DNA of 64,000 nt from an uncultured Pseudoxanthomonas sp. GTDB lineage: Bacteria; Pseudomonadota; Gammaproteobacteria; Xanthomonadales; Xanthomonadaceae. The stretch covers positions 14,437 to 78,436 of the forward strand of contig CAMLGZ010000017.1 of NCBI GenBank assembly GCA_946479745.1. The letters run 5' to 3'. Below the pieces are notes generated by a model. That model was not told the DNA's origin, did not search any database, and saw only the letters and a list, made by a program, of their open reading frames with translations. This document shows, one piece after another, positions 44,592 to 52,888 of this stretch (its first letter is position 1; each line of letters opens with the position of its first letter). A program made the position numbers and the translations under genes.

Positions 44592-45977
44592 TCAGAAGCG
44601 GTACTGCGCGGAGATGCCGTACAGGTCGGCGCCGCCGTCGTATTCGCCCACCAGGCGCGAACCGCTGGTGGACAGCAGGTCCACTTCCGGCGTATCGACC
44701 AGATCGATCTTGACGTAGCTGGCGCTCAGCTCGAAGTTCTCGGTCGCGTTCCAGGTCAGGCCCAGCGAGTACCACATGCGGTCCTGATCGGGCATGCGCG
44801 GAGTGCGGTACGGACGGCTGATCGGGGAGTCGTCGCGGGCCACGCCGGCACGGAAGGTGAACTTGTCGTTGAACGCGTATTCGCCACCGATGGAATAGAA
44901 CCAGCTTTCCTTCCAGTTGTAGTTCTCGGCCGAATCGGGCTGCGCAGCGTTGTCGAAAGTGATGCGGATTTCCTTCAGCGAGGTCCAGTCGGTGCGCGAG
45001 GCTTCGGCCATCAGGGCCAGGCGTTCGCTGGCCTGCCAGGTGCCGCTGAAAGTGTCGATGGTGGGCGTGGTCAGCTTGGCGCCGGCGTCGCCGTCCAGGA
45101 ACTGGCCCGGAGCGCCGACCGCCAACACGGGGACCACGTTGGCCGGCACGGTAAAGTCGCCGCTGCCTTCCAGCTCATGGTCGATTTCCGAACGGTGCGA
45201 GTAGCCGAACGACAGGTTGTCGGTCGGACGCCAGTTCATGCCGGCGATCCAGCCCAGGCCGTTGTTGGTGCCGTGGATCTTGACCATGCCGTCGTTCTTC
45301 TGCGGACCGTACGGGGCGCTAACCGGGTTCGGGGTGATGCAGGCGGCGATGTTGATGCGGCAGATGGCCGAACCGAAGTCGATGGCGTTGGACAGGGTCA
45401 CGTCCGCGCGCTCGTACACCAGGCCCAGGCCGACCGAGAACGAATCGCTCAGCTCGAGCGAGGCGGCAAGGGTCAGGTCGACCAGCTTCACGTCCGACTG
45501 CAGCGCGTGGTAACGGCCGACCCAGTCGTTGTCGTAATCGGTCTTCAGGCCGAACGGCGCGCTGATCATTGCGCCCAAAGTGAGGTATTCGAAGTCGCCG
45601 CTCAGCGGCACGATGAACGAGGCGGCCGGCACGGCGGTCACGCCGCCGGCGTTGCCGCCATCGCCGCCGGTGAGCGGACGTGCGAGCGGGCTACCGGCCG
45701 CAGCGGTGCCGCCACCGGTGAATTCGAACGACAGATCGATGGCGGTGACGTCGGCCTGCACCGTCTTTTCGGTGAAGGTGGACATGACGGCGGGGTTGTT
45801 GACCACGACCGAGGCGTCGCCCTTGGCCGATGCCGAACCGGCCATGGCACGGCCCTGCGCCTTGACGCTGTTTTCTTTCAGCTGGAAAGCCGAGGCCTGG
45901 GCCTGGCCACACGCGAGGGCGCCGGCGATGCCGAGGGCCAATGCTGAGATGCGGATTGCTTTGCTTGCGAATTCCAT
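44592..45977 (-). CDS. FadL/OmpP1/TodX-family outer-membrane transporter
   Basis: The 461-aa porin has a signal peptide ending near residue 29 (ALACGQAQASA). The mature start AFQLKENSVKAQGRAMAGSA is the FadL N-terminal hatch, and VVVNNPAVMSTF is the conserved NPA segment. The rest is beta-rich (FSFGYSHRSEIDHELEGSGD-like strands) and ends in aromatic QYRF. The family imports long-chain fatty acids or hydrophobic compounds. An AT-rich upstream region with a palindrome over a -10-like box suggests its own promoter. Confidence 0.92.
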   Translation of the reverse strand: MEFASKAIRISALALGIAGALACGQAQASAFQLKENSVKAQGRAMAGSASAKGDASVVVNNPAVMSTFTEKTVQADVTAIDLSFEFTGGGTAAAGSPLARPLTGGDGGNAGGVTAVPAASFIVPLSGDFEYLTLGAMISAPFGLKTDYDNDWVGRYHALQSDVKLVDLTLAASLELSDSFSVGLGLVYERADVTLSNAIDFGSAICRINIAACITPNPVSAPYGPQKNDGMVKIHGTNNGLGWIAGMNWRPTDNLSFGYSHRSEIDHELEGSGDFTVPANVVPVLAVGAPGQFLDGDAGAKLTTPTIDTFSGTWQASERLALMAEASRTDWTSLKEIRITFDNAAQPDSAENYNWKESWFYSIGGEYAFNDKFTFRAGVARDDSPISRPYRTPRMPDQDRMWYSLGLTWNATENFELSASYVKIDLVDTPEVDLLSTSGSRLVGEYDGGADLYGISAQYRF

Positions 45978-46089
45978 GGTGTCTCTGCTCCGGAAGGACG
46001 TGGGAAAAGTTCACTGCGCCGCTCAGAGGACGATGTTGCGCCCTGCGACCACGTGCCGGAATCCCCTCCCGACATACGACGCCGTATGC

Positions 46090-46108
46090 AGTATACCTTC
46101 AGGGTATA
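46090..46108 (-). promoter_or_regulatory. Possible promoter/operator upstream of the FadL-type gene
   Basis: On the minus strand TATACT (46095-46090) resembles a -10 box. It overlaps the inverted repeat TATACC-TTCAG-GGTATA (46092-46108). No clear -35 is visible, so this is tentative. Confidence 0.35.
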
Positions 46109-46211
46109 ACCAAAAGCTAACAATCCCGGGTAGCGCCGGTTAGTCTTGGGTTCATCATTGTGATGCAAGTCCCTGGCAGCGCTGGATTTACGGAACAGGT
46201 ACATTTCCGCC

Positions 46212-46904
46212 ATGTTCGTCTCGCTCCCCTCGCGCAAGAAACCCTCCCTACGCTGGGCCACGCCTGCTCTGTTCGCGGCACTGTGGGTGGTCTTCCTGTG
46301 GGCCGCAACGCGGCCGGTGGCCGCGCACGACAGCCTGCTGCTGAATTGGGGGGCGCTGTCCGGCGGCCTGTCCACGCCCCAGGACTGGGTGGCCGCGGTG
46401 CGCGACGGCAGTGCTTTGCGCCTGTTCACTGCGTTGTTCCTGCATGCCGACTGGGCGCACCTGCTGGGCAATCTGGTGTTCCTGCTGATCTTCGGACTGC
46501 CCGCCGAACGCACCATGGGCCCGTGGCGGTTCCTGATTCTTTTTCTGCTGGGCGGAGCTTTCTCCAACCTGGCCGCCGTCCTGGCGATCGGCGCGCCGGA
46601 CCGGGTGATCATCGGTGCCAGCGGTGCGGTGTCGGCGGTGATCGGCGCTTATCTGGCGCTGTTTCCGCGCGCCAAACTGGGGGTGGTGGTGCCGCTGGGC
46701 CTGTTCCTGGAGTTCGTGAAAGCGCCTGCTTCGTTGTTGATCGGAATCTGGGCGCTGCTGCAGGTGATCTTCGCCTACATCGGCCCCGCCTTCGGCGCTG
46801 TGGCATGGTCGGCGCACATCGCCGGCTTCCTGTTCGGCATCGTGTTCGCGTTGTTCGTGCGTGCGGCGATTGCGCGGCGATTGCGTAAGCGGCAGGGGTA
46901 TTAA
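46212..46904 (+). CDS. Rhomboid-family intramembrane serine protease
   Basis: The 230-aa membrane protease has about six helices. FLHADWAHLLGNLVFLLIFG is the family loop with the oxyanion-region His/Asn, IIGASGAVSAVIGAYLALFP carries the catalytic Ser (GASG), and WSAHIAGFLFGIVFAL the catalytic His. It cleaves membrane proteins within or near their helices; the substrate is not known. It is flanked downstream by an inverted repeat and then the DUF1820 gene. Confidence 0.93.
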   Translation: MFVSLPSRKKPSLRWATPALFAALWVVFLWAATRPVAAHDSLLLNWGALSGGLSTPQDWVAAVRDGSALRLFTALFLHADWAHLLGNLVFLLIFGLPAERTMGPWRFLILFLLGGAFSNLAAVLAIGAPDRVIIGASGAVSAVIGAYLALFPRAKLGVVVPLGLFLEFVKAPASLLIGIWALLQVIFAYIGPAFGAVAWSAHIAGFLFGIVFALFVRAAIARRLRKRQGY

Positions 46905-46932
46905 GAAAACAACTAAGAAAACAACTTTGAAT

Positions 46933-47036
46933 CCGTTCGTGGTGAGCCTGTCGAACCACGCTTTTCGAGGGAGAGCGGGTTGCTGATCTCCGAAAATCAC
47001 GCCAAGAGTGTGGTTTGACAGGCTCACCACGAACGG
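46933..47036. repeat. CCGTTCGTGGTGAGCCTGTC inverted repeat
   Basis: CCGTTCGTGGTGAGCCTGTC followed by GAACCA (46933-46958) is mirrored by TGGTTTGACAGGCTCACCAC and GAACGG (to 47036), one mismatch, with a ~52-bp centre. It lies in the 249-bp gap after the rhomboid gene, which otherwise shows no gene. Confidence 0.85.
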
Positions 47037-47153
47037 GGAAAGAGATTCAGAGCGAATGGTTCGGAAATTCACCGCGAACGGGATACCGGACTCGGCATGA
47101 ACGAAGTTTCTGTCCCAATCAAGCTTCCATCGACCAGCTCCTATAATCGCCCC

Positions 47154-47474
47154 ATGGCCAAGTCCCTCTACAAAATCACTTTCCTCAACCACGGCAAGAT
47201 CTACCAGCTGTATGGCCGGCATGTCGCCGCCAGCAGCCTGTGGGGATTCACCGAAGTGGGCGAACTGGTGTTCGACGTACACGACGGCATTGTGGTGGAC
47301 CCGACCGAGGAACGCCTGCGCGACGAATTCGCCGGCACCAAGGTGCTGCACCTGCCGATGCAGAGCATCGTGCGCATCGAGGAAGTGGAGCGTAAGGGGC
47401 AATCGGTGATCCGCGACGCGGAAAGTGGCGAACGCGTGGTGACCCCTTTTCCGCTGCCGGCCAAGCCCCGCTGA
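47154..47474 (+). CDS. DUF1820 protein
   Basis: The 106-aa protein starts MAKSLYKITFLNHGKIYQLY and continues VAASSLWGFTEVGELVFD and LPMQSIVRIEEVERKG, the full DUF1820 family domain. It has no signal or membrane segment, so it is cytoplasmic. The function is unknown. The ATG at 47154 fits the family start; the upstream open frame is not family sequence. It converges on ctpA. Confidence 0.88.
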   Translation: MAKSLYKITFLNHGKIYQLYGRHVAASSLWGFTEVGELVFDVHDGIVVDPTEERLRDEFAGTKVLHLPMQSIVRIEEVERKGQSVIRDAESGERVVTPFPLPAKPR

Positions 47475-47540
47475 TAGAAGGCGAAAACGCCGTCCGGTGC
47501 AAGCGGCGTCCCACAGGATGTCGCTCCGACAGACCGCAGC

Positions 47541-48854
47541 TCAGGGCTTCGTGGATGCCGTCGGTGCCGTAACCGGAATCTTCTTCTTCAGCTCTGCCAG
47601 CGCCGCATCGATCGGCTTGTCGCCGTCCAGCACATCGCCTGCACTGTAGCCTTCGGCGCCTTCGTCGTCGCCGCGCAGGTGGCCGGGCAAGGTGGCTTCG
47701 CTGTAGTCGTAGGGCGAGGCTGGCTCCTTGGCCGCCGGCGCGTCGGGCTTCAGCACCACGTCCGGCACGATGCCGCTGGCCTGGATCGACTTGCCGCTGG
47801 GCGTGTAGTAGCGCGCGGTGGTCAGTTTCACCGAGTCGCCGTTGTCCAGGGGCAGCACGGTCTGCACCGAGCCTTTGCCGAAAGTGCGGCTGCCGATCAC
47901 CCGAGCGCGCTGGTTGTCGCGCAGCGCGCCCGCCAGCACTTCGGCGGCGCTGGCCGAACCCGCATCGACCAGCACGACCAGAGGGGCGCCCTGCAACCGG
48001 TCCCCGGGGGTAGCGTCGAACTTGGAATCGCTGATCGCGATGCGTCCGCGGGTGCTGACGATGTTGCCTTTCTCCAGCAGATCGTCGGCCACCTGCACCG
48101 CGGAGATCAGCAAGCCGCCTGGATTACTGCGCAAGTCCAGCACCAACCCCTTCAACTTTCCATTTGCCTGCAGCTTGTCCAGATTGCTCTGGAAATCGGC
48201 GCCGGTGTCGGCCTGGAAGCTGTTGATGCGCACGTAGCCATAGCCCGGCTCCAGCACCCGGCTGTGTACGCTGGCCACACGGATGGTTTCGCGGGTCAGG
48301 GTGACGTCGAAGGGCTTCGGTTTGCCTTCGCGCGCGATGGTCAGGGTGAGCTTCGAGCCCGGCTCGCCGCGCAAGGGTTCCATACCGTCTTCGCCGCTGA
48401 TCGGCTTGCCGTCGATGGCGATGATCACATCGCCGGACTTGATGCCGGCCTTGGCCGCGGGCGTGTCGTCGATGGGCGCGATTACGCGCAAGGTGTTGTC
48501 GGGCTGCTGCAGCAGCTCCACGCCCACGCCGTCGTAGGCGCCGGTGGCTTGTTCGTCGAAAGCCTCCGCATCTTCCTTGTCGAAATAGGTGCTGTGCGGA
48601 TCCAGGTCCAGCAGCAGCCCGCGGATCGCCGAGTGCATCAGTTTCTTGTCGTCCACCGGTTCGACATAGGCATCCTTGACCGCGTTGTACACCGCCACGT
48701 AGCGGCGGATTTCGTCCAGCGGCACTTTCGAAGGCGCGGTCTCGGCCGCATCGGGGTCGTCGCTGGAAGCGGCCAGCGGCGGCTCTTTCTCCGCTTCCTG
48801 CGCGAAGGCGGGCATGCAGCACAAGGCTAAAAACAGAACCAGGGGAAAACGCAT
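47541..48854 (-). CDS. ctpA: C-terminal processing protease, S41 family
   Basis: The 437-aa periplasmic protease has a signal peptide (MRFPLVLFLALCCMPAFAQ), a PDZ domain at ~110-190 (APIDDTPAAKAGIKSGDVII) and the S41 core. The catalytic Ser is in VLVDAGSASAAEVLAGAL and the Lys in SRTFGKGSVQTVLPL. An Ala/Pro/Lys-rich tail follows. The ATG at 48854 is preceded by GGAG; an in-frame ATG at 48878 is the alternative. Order ctpA-envC-gpmI is conserved in many gammaproteobacteria. Confidence 0.94.
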   Translation of the reverse strand: MRFPLVLFLALCCMPAFAQEAEKEPPLAASSDDPDAAETAPSKVPLDEIRRYVAVYNAVKDAYVEPVDDKKLMHSAIRGLLLDLDPHSTYFDKEDAEAFDEQATGAYDGVGVELLQQPDNTLRVIAPIDDTPAAKAGIKSGDVIIAIDGKPISGEDGMEPLRGEPGSKLTLTIAREGKPKPFDVTLTRETIRVASVHSRVLEPGYGYVRINSFQADTGADFQSNLDKLQANGKLKGLVLDLRSNPGGLLISAVQVADDLLEKGNIVSTRGRIAISDSKFDATPGDRLQGAPLVVLVDAGSASAAEVLAGALRDNQRARVIGSRTFGKGSVQTVLPLDNGDSVKLTTARYYTPSGKSIQASGIVPDVVLKPDAPAAKEPASPYDYSEATLPGHLRGDDEGAEGYSAGDVLDGDKPIDAALAELKKKIPVTAPTASTKP

Positions 48855-48966
48855 GCAATCGCTCCGGCGAGGCTTCATAGGATCGACCCCGCACAGCGTG
48901 CGAAGTTTCCACGGATTATGCGCGAAAGCCTGTTAACGATTTCCCCAGCGGGCGATCGTCGCTTCT

Positions 48967-49074
48967 GCCTCCCCCTTTGAAAAAGGGGGACTGAGGGGGA
49001 TTTGCTCTTGCTTCTGCCCCAGGAAAGATCAAGAGCAAATCCCCCGTAGCCCCCTTTTGCAAAGGGGGCAAGGC
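48967..49074. repeat. CCCCCTTTG inverted repeat element between envC and ctpA
   Basis: CCTCCCCCTTTGAAAAAGGG and GGGATTTGCTCTTG on the left are mirrored by CAAGAGCAAATCCCCCGTAG and CCCCCTTTTGCAAAGGGGG on the right. Terminal hairpins and inner arms both pair. It fills the gap between the two same-strand genes and could attenuate read-through. Confidence 0.82.
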
Positions 49075-49088
49075 AAATCATCCGCGAT

Positions 49089-50357
49089 TCAGCGGCGCTG
49101 CAGCCAGGAGGAAGGGTCCACCGGCTGGCCGTTGCGGCGTAGTTCGAAATACAGCGCCGGCGTGCCCTGGCCGCCGGAGGTGCCGACCTTGGCCAGCGCG
49201 TCACCGCGTTTGACCCGGTCGCCGGCGTCGCGCAACAGGCTTTCGTTATGCGCATACAGGCTCATGTAGCCATTGCCGTGGTCGATGATCAGGATCAGAC
49301 CGTAGCCGGTCATCCACTCGGAAAACACCACGCTGCCATCGGCCACCGCGGTGACCGTGCTGCCGGCGGGCGCGCCGATCAATACGCCCGAACTGGTGCG
49401 CCCGTCGGGCATGCGGCCGCCGAAGCGCGCCAGCAGATTGCCCGACAGCGGCCAACCCAGGCCGCCGACTTTCAGCGCCGGCGCATTGGCCACGACAGGA
49501 CGCGGTGGCGTGCGCGCGGCCGCGGACGATCTGTCGCCCGCGCTACGCGGCGATGAGGCAGCGGCCCTTTTCTCGGCAGCCTCCTGCGCCGCCAGGCGCT
49601 TCGCCTCCGCGCGGCGCTCTCTCTCTGCGCGGGCGGCAGCAGCGCGCAGGTTGGCCAGCAGGGTTTCCAGCGAACGCGCATCCTGGCCCAGCGCTTTTTC
49701 GCGCGCGCTGCGGTCCTGGTAACGCTCATCCAAGTCGGCGGTCAACGCGGCATTGGCCTTTCGGTCCTTGGCCAACGCGACGACCTGGGCGCGCTGTTGG
49801 TTGCGGGTGGCATCGAGCTGCGCGCGACGCGCGGCGATCTCGCGCTCCACTTCGTCCAGCGCCTGGAGTTCGGTGGAGAGCGCGGCGATACGCTGAGCGC
49901 GGTCGCGTTGCAGATAGCGGTGATAGGCCAACGCGCGGTTGGCATCGGCCACTTTGTCCTGCGACAGCAGCACCTTCAACGGCGCATCGCCACCCAGCTG
50001 ATAAGAAGCGCGCACCAGCGCGGTCAATTGCCGGCGCTGTCCGTCCAGACGCGTTCGCATGTCGTCGCGCTGCTTTTGCAATTGCGCAAGCGCGGCTTCT
50101 TCGCGCTGGAGCGCGGTTTCGGTGTCGTTGAGGGAACGGCTGGACTTGCCCACTTGTTCGTCGGCTTCGCGCAGCTTGCGGGCTGCTTCGCCGCGCGCGT
50201 TCTCAAGTTTGCGGCGTTCCTGGGCGATGCTCTTCAGTTCGCCGCGCAGCTTCTGCAGTTTCTTCTCGGCTTCGCGCTGGCTCTGTGCGGGCGACGGCGA
50301 GACGGCCAGCAGGCCGATCGCCAGCGCCAGGCAGGCAAGGACGAAGCGAGATCTCAT
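49089..50357 (-). CDS. envC: Murein hydrolase activator EnvC (degenerate LytM domain)
   Basis: The 422-aa periplasmic protein has a signal peptide (to about SPAQS), a long coiled coil (residues ~27-260, rich in Arg, Glu, Ala, Gln) and a C-terminal M23/LytM domain (~300-420: LPSGNLLARFGG-like start, VVFSEWMTGYGLILIIDHGNGY, YAHNESLL). Zinc ligands are missing: SSGVLIG replaces the HxGxD motif and LYFELRR replaces the HxH motif. Such domains activate the AmiA/AmiB amidases at the septum rather than cut the wall themselves. It is 10 bp downstream of gpmI. Confidence 0.93.
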   Translation of the reverse strand: MRSRFVLACLALAIGLLAVSPSPAQSQREAEKKLQKLRGELKSIAQERRKLENARGEAARKLREADEQVGKSSRSLNDTETALQREEAALAQLQKQRDDMRTRLDGQRRQLTALVRASYQLGGDAPLKVLLSQDKVADANRALAYHRYLQRDRAQRIAALSTELQALDEVEREIAARRAQLDATRNQQRAQVVALAKDRKANAALTADLDERYQDRSAREKALGQDARSLETLLANLRAAAARAERERRAEAKRLAAQEAAEKRAAASSPRSAGDRSSAAARTPPRPVVANAPALKVGGLGWPLSGNLLARFGGRMPDGRTSSGVLIGAPAGSTVTAVADGSVVFSEWMTGYGLILIIDHGNGYMSLYAHNESLLRDAGDRVKRGDALAKVGTSGGQGTPALYFELRRNGQPVDPSSWLQRR

Positions 50358-50367
50358 GAGCTAGATC

Positions 50368-51915
50368 TCATCCGGCGTTGTCGAACAGGCTGCGGCCCGT
50401 CATTTCCGCAGGCTTCGGCATGCCCAGCAGATCGAGCAGGGTCGGAGATACATCGCGTAACGCGCCGCCAGCGCGCAGCGTCGCATCGGCGCGCGCGCCT
50501 ACATACACCAACGGCACCGGCCCCACGGTGTGGGCGGTATGCGGCTGTCCGGTATCCGGATCGCGCATCATCTCCAGGTTGCCGTGATCGGCGGTGATGA
50601 TCAGTGCGCCGTGCTGCGCGCGCACCGCCGCATCCACGGCCCCTATGGCGATGTCCACCGCCTGCGCGGCCAGGATCGCCGCCTGCAGGTCGCCGCTGTG
50701 GCCCACCATGTCCGGATTGGCGATGTTGCAGACGATCACGTCGAAGCGCCCGGAACCGATGGCGTCCACCAGCTTGCCGGTGAGCTCGGGCAGGCTCATC
50801 GCCGGCTGCAGATCGTAGGTGGCGACCTTGGGACTGGGCACCAGGATGCGTTCCTCGCCGGAGAAAGGCTCTTCACGTCCGCCGCTGAAGAAGAAGGTGA
50901 CGTGCGCGTATTTTTCGGTTTCGGCGATGCGCAGCTGGGTCAGGCCTGCTTCTTCCAGCAGTTCGCCCAGCGTGTGGCGCAGATCGTCGGGTCCGAAAGC
51001 GACAGCCGCCGGCAGCTTGGCGTCGTATTCGGTCAGGCACACGAAGCGCGACAGTTTCGGCCGGCGCGCGTCGAAACCATCGAAAGCCGGCGATACGAAC
51101 GCCGAAGTGATCTGGCGCGCGCGATCGGCGCGGAAATTCATGAACACCACCGCATCGCCGTCGCGCATGGGCTGGGTGCCGTCGATTACCGTGGGCAGCA
51201 CGAACTCGTCGTTCTCGCCACGCGCGTAAGCGGCCTGCAGGGCGGTCAGCGCGTCGGGCGCATGGTGCTCGCTCTTGGCTTCCACAATGGCGTCCCAGGC
51301 AAGACGCAGGCGGTCCCAGCGCTTGTCGCGGTCCATGGCGTAATAGCGGCCGCTGACCGAGGCGATGCGCGCGTTGCCCAGCTTGTCGCATACCGATTGC
51401 AAGGCCTGCAGGCTTGCTTCGGCCGAGCGCGGAGGCGTGTCGCGGCCATCGAGGAAAGCATGCACGGCTACCCGCGCCACGCCGTGACGCGCAGCCAGCT
51501 CGAGCATCGCGAAGATATGGGTCTGGTGGCTGTGCACGCCGCCCGGCGACAACAGCCCGAACACGTGAAGTGTGCGGCCGTCGGCCTCGGCGTCTTCGCA
51601 GGCGCCAACCAGTTCCGGATTGTCGAAGAAGCTGCCGTCCTCGATCGCGGCATCGACGCGGGTCAGGTCCTGATAGACGATGCGGCCGGCGCCCAGGTTC
51701 ATATGCCCGACCTCGGAATTGCCCATCTGCCCATCCGGCAACCCGACATGGCGGCCTTCGGTATGGATCAGCGTATGCGGCGCGGTGGCCAGCAGGCGCT
51801 GCCAGTTCGGCAACGTGGCCTGGGCCAATGCATTGTCGGCAGGATCCTCACGGTGGCCCCAACCATCGAGGATCAACAGGACGACAGGCTTGGGACGCGC
51901 GGGGGAAGCGGACAC
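50368..51915 (-). CDS. gpmI: 2,3-bisphosphoglycerate-independent phosphoglycerate mutase
   Basis: The 515-aa manganese enzyme interconverts 3- and 2-phosphoglycerate in glycolysis. [15 protein letters not shown] carries a metal-binding Asp, and [17 protein letters not shown] the catalytic Ser. [26 protein letters not shown] [14 protein letters not shown] and [19 protein letters not shown] complete the domains. The start is a GTG at 51915 (SASPARPKP follows) with CCGGAG upstream; the frame beyond it is open but out of family length. Confidence 0.95.
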   Translation of the reverse strand: MSASPARPKPVVLLILDGWGHREDPADNALAQATLPNWQRLLATAPHTLIHTEGRHVGLPDGQMGNSEVGHMNLGAGRIVYQDLTRVDAAIEDGSFFDNPELVGACEDAEADGRTLHVFGLLSPGGVHSHQTHIFAMLELAARHGVARVAVHAFLDGRDTPPRSAEASLQALQSVCDKLGNARIASVSGRYYAMDRDKRWDRLRLAWDAIVEAKSEHHAPDALTALQAAYARGENDEFVLPTVIDGTQPMRDGDAVVFMNFRADRARQITSAFVSPAFDGFDARRPKLSRFVCLTEYDAKLPAAVAFGPDDLRHTLGELLEEAGLTQLRIAETEKYAHVTFFFSGGREEPFSGEERILVPSPKVATYDLQPAMSLPELTGKLVDAIGSGRFDVIVCNIANPDMVGHSGDLQAAILAAQAVDIAIGAVDAAVRAQHGALIITADHGNLEMMRDPDTGQPHTAHTVGPVPLVYVGARADATLRAGGALRDVSPTLLDLLGMPKPAEMTGRSLFDNAG

Positions 51916-52112
51916 GATAGAACTCCGGTGGCAGGCCAGTGACTTCGACCAAGCGGAGATTGTAGCGAAGCGTGGCTTACTGGACGTCGGCGGGATTTCC
52001 GGAGGGCCGGTTCCGGATCTCGGTCCCGTCACGCGGAAAATACCGAACGGGGTTTAAACCCTGGCAACGCCAGAAGCATCACAATCGTCATCACCCAGAC
52101 AGGAAACCCGTC

Positions 52113-52775
52113 ATGTCCCCAGCACGCACCGCACTTTTCCTCACCTTGGCCCTGAGCGTGGGCAGCGCATTGGCCGCCGAGGACGTCTCCAAGGTCAACG
52201 GCAGCATCACTGCCGAAGCCGGCCAGACCTACGGCGACCTGGAAACGGTCAACGGCAGCATCAACATCGGCAACGGCGCCACCACCGACGACGCTGGCAC
52301 CGTCAACGGCAGCATCAACGTGGGCGACAAGGCCGTTACCGGGAAACTGGAAACGGTGAACGGAGCCCTCAAGCTGGGGCGCGAGGTCACCGTCAACGGC
52401 GGATTGGAAACCGTAAACGGCAGCATCTTCGTGGACCACGGCGGCAAGGTGAAGGGCGGCGCAGAAACCGTCAACGGCGCGATCGGCCTGGTCGCCACGC
52501 AGCTGGGCGGCGGCATAGAAACCGTGCGCGGCAACGTCACAGTGGGCATCGACTCGCATGTACGCGGCGGCCTGGCGGTGCGTAAATCGCAAGGCATGTT
52601 CAACATGGAACCCAAGCGCGACCCGGTGATCATCATCGGCCCCAACGCCGTGGTGGAAGGCTCGCTGGTGTTCGAACGCCCGGTCACGCTGTATGTGCAC
52701 AAGACCGCCAAGATCGGCCCGGTGACCGGCGCCACCGCCAAAACCTTCGACGGCCCCACCGCGCCCAAGGATTGA
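52113..52775 (+). CDS. Secreted protein built of degenerate VNGSI repeats
   Basis: The 220-aa protein has a signal peptide (MSPARTALFLTLALSVGSALA). Residues ~26-155 are tandem degenerate repeats centred on (E/G)TVNGSI: VNGSITAEAG, ETVNGSINIGNG, GTVNGSINVGD, ETVNGALKLGR, ETVNGSIFVDHGG, ETVNGAIGLV and ETVRGNVTVG. The spacing is about 17-22 residues. Regular Val/Ile and Asn-Gly turns suggest a beta-solenoid (beta-helix). The C-terminal part (DPVIIIGPNAVVEGSLVFER) looks like one more coil set. No enzyme motif is seen. It is divergent from gpmI; the role is unknown. Confidence 0.8.
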   Translation: MSPARTALFLTLALSVGSALAAEDVSKVNGSITAEAGQTYGDLETVNGSINIGNGATTDDAGTVNGSINVGDKAVTGKLETVNGALKLGREVTVNGGLETVNGSIFVDHGGKVKGGAETVNGAIGLVATQLGGGIETVRGNVTVGIDSHVRGGLAVRKSQGMFNMEPKRDPVIIIGPNAVVEGSLVFERPVTLYVHKTAKIGPVTGATAKTFDGPTAPKD

Positions 52776-52812
52776 CCGATAGAGGGACGGATCTCCGGTC
52801 CGTCCCTATCGG
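52776..52812 (+). terminator. Hairpin after the VNGSI-repeat gene
   Basis: CCGATAGAGGGACGG is mirrored by CCGTCCCTATCGG. No T-run follows, so it is only a possible terminator. Confidence 0.45.
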
Positions 52813-52888
52813 CACCTACGCGCCAGGATCGCAGGCGCTGGAATCGGGCTGGCGTTAGAATCGGGGCTCCTGAAACGAGGAACCCTGA

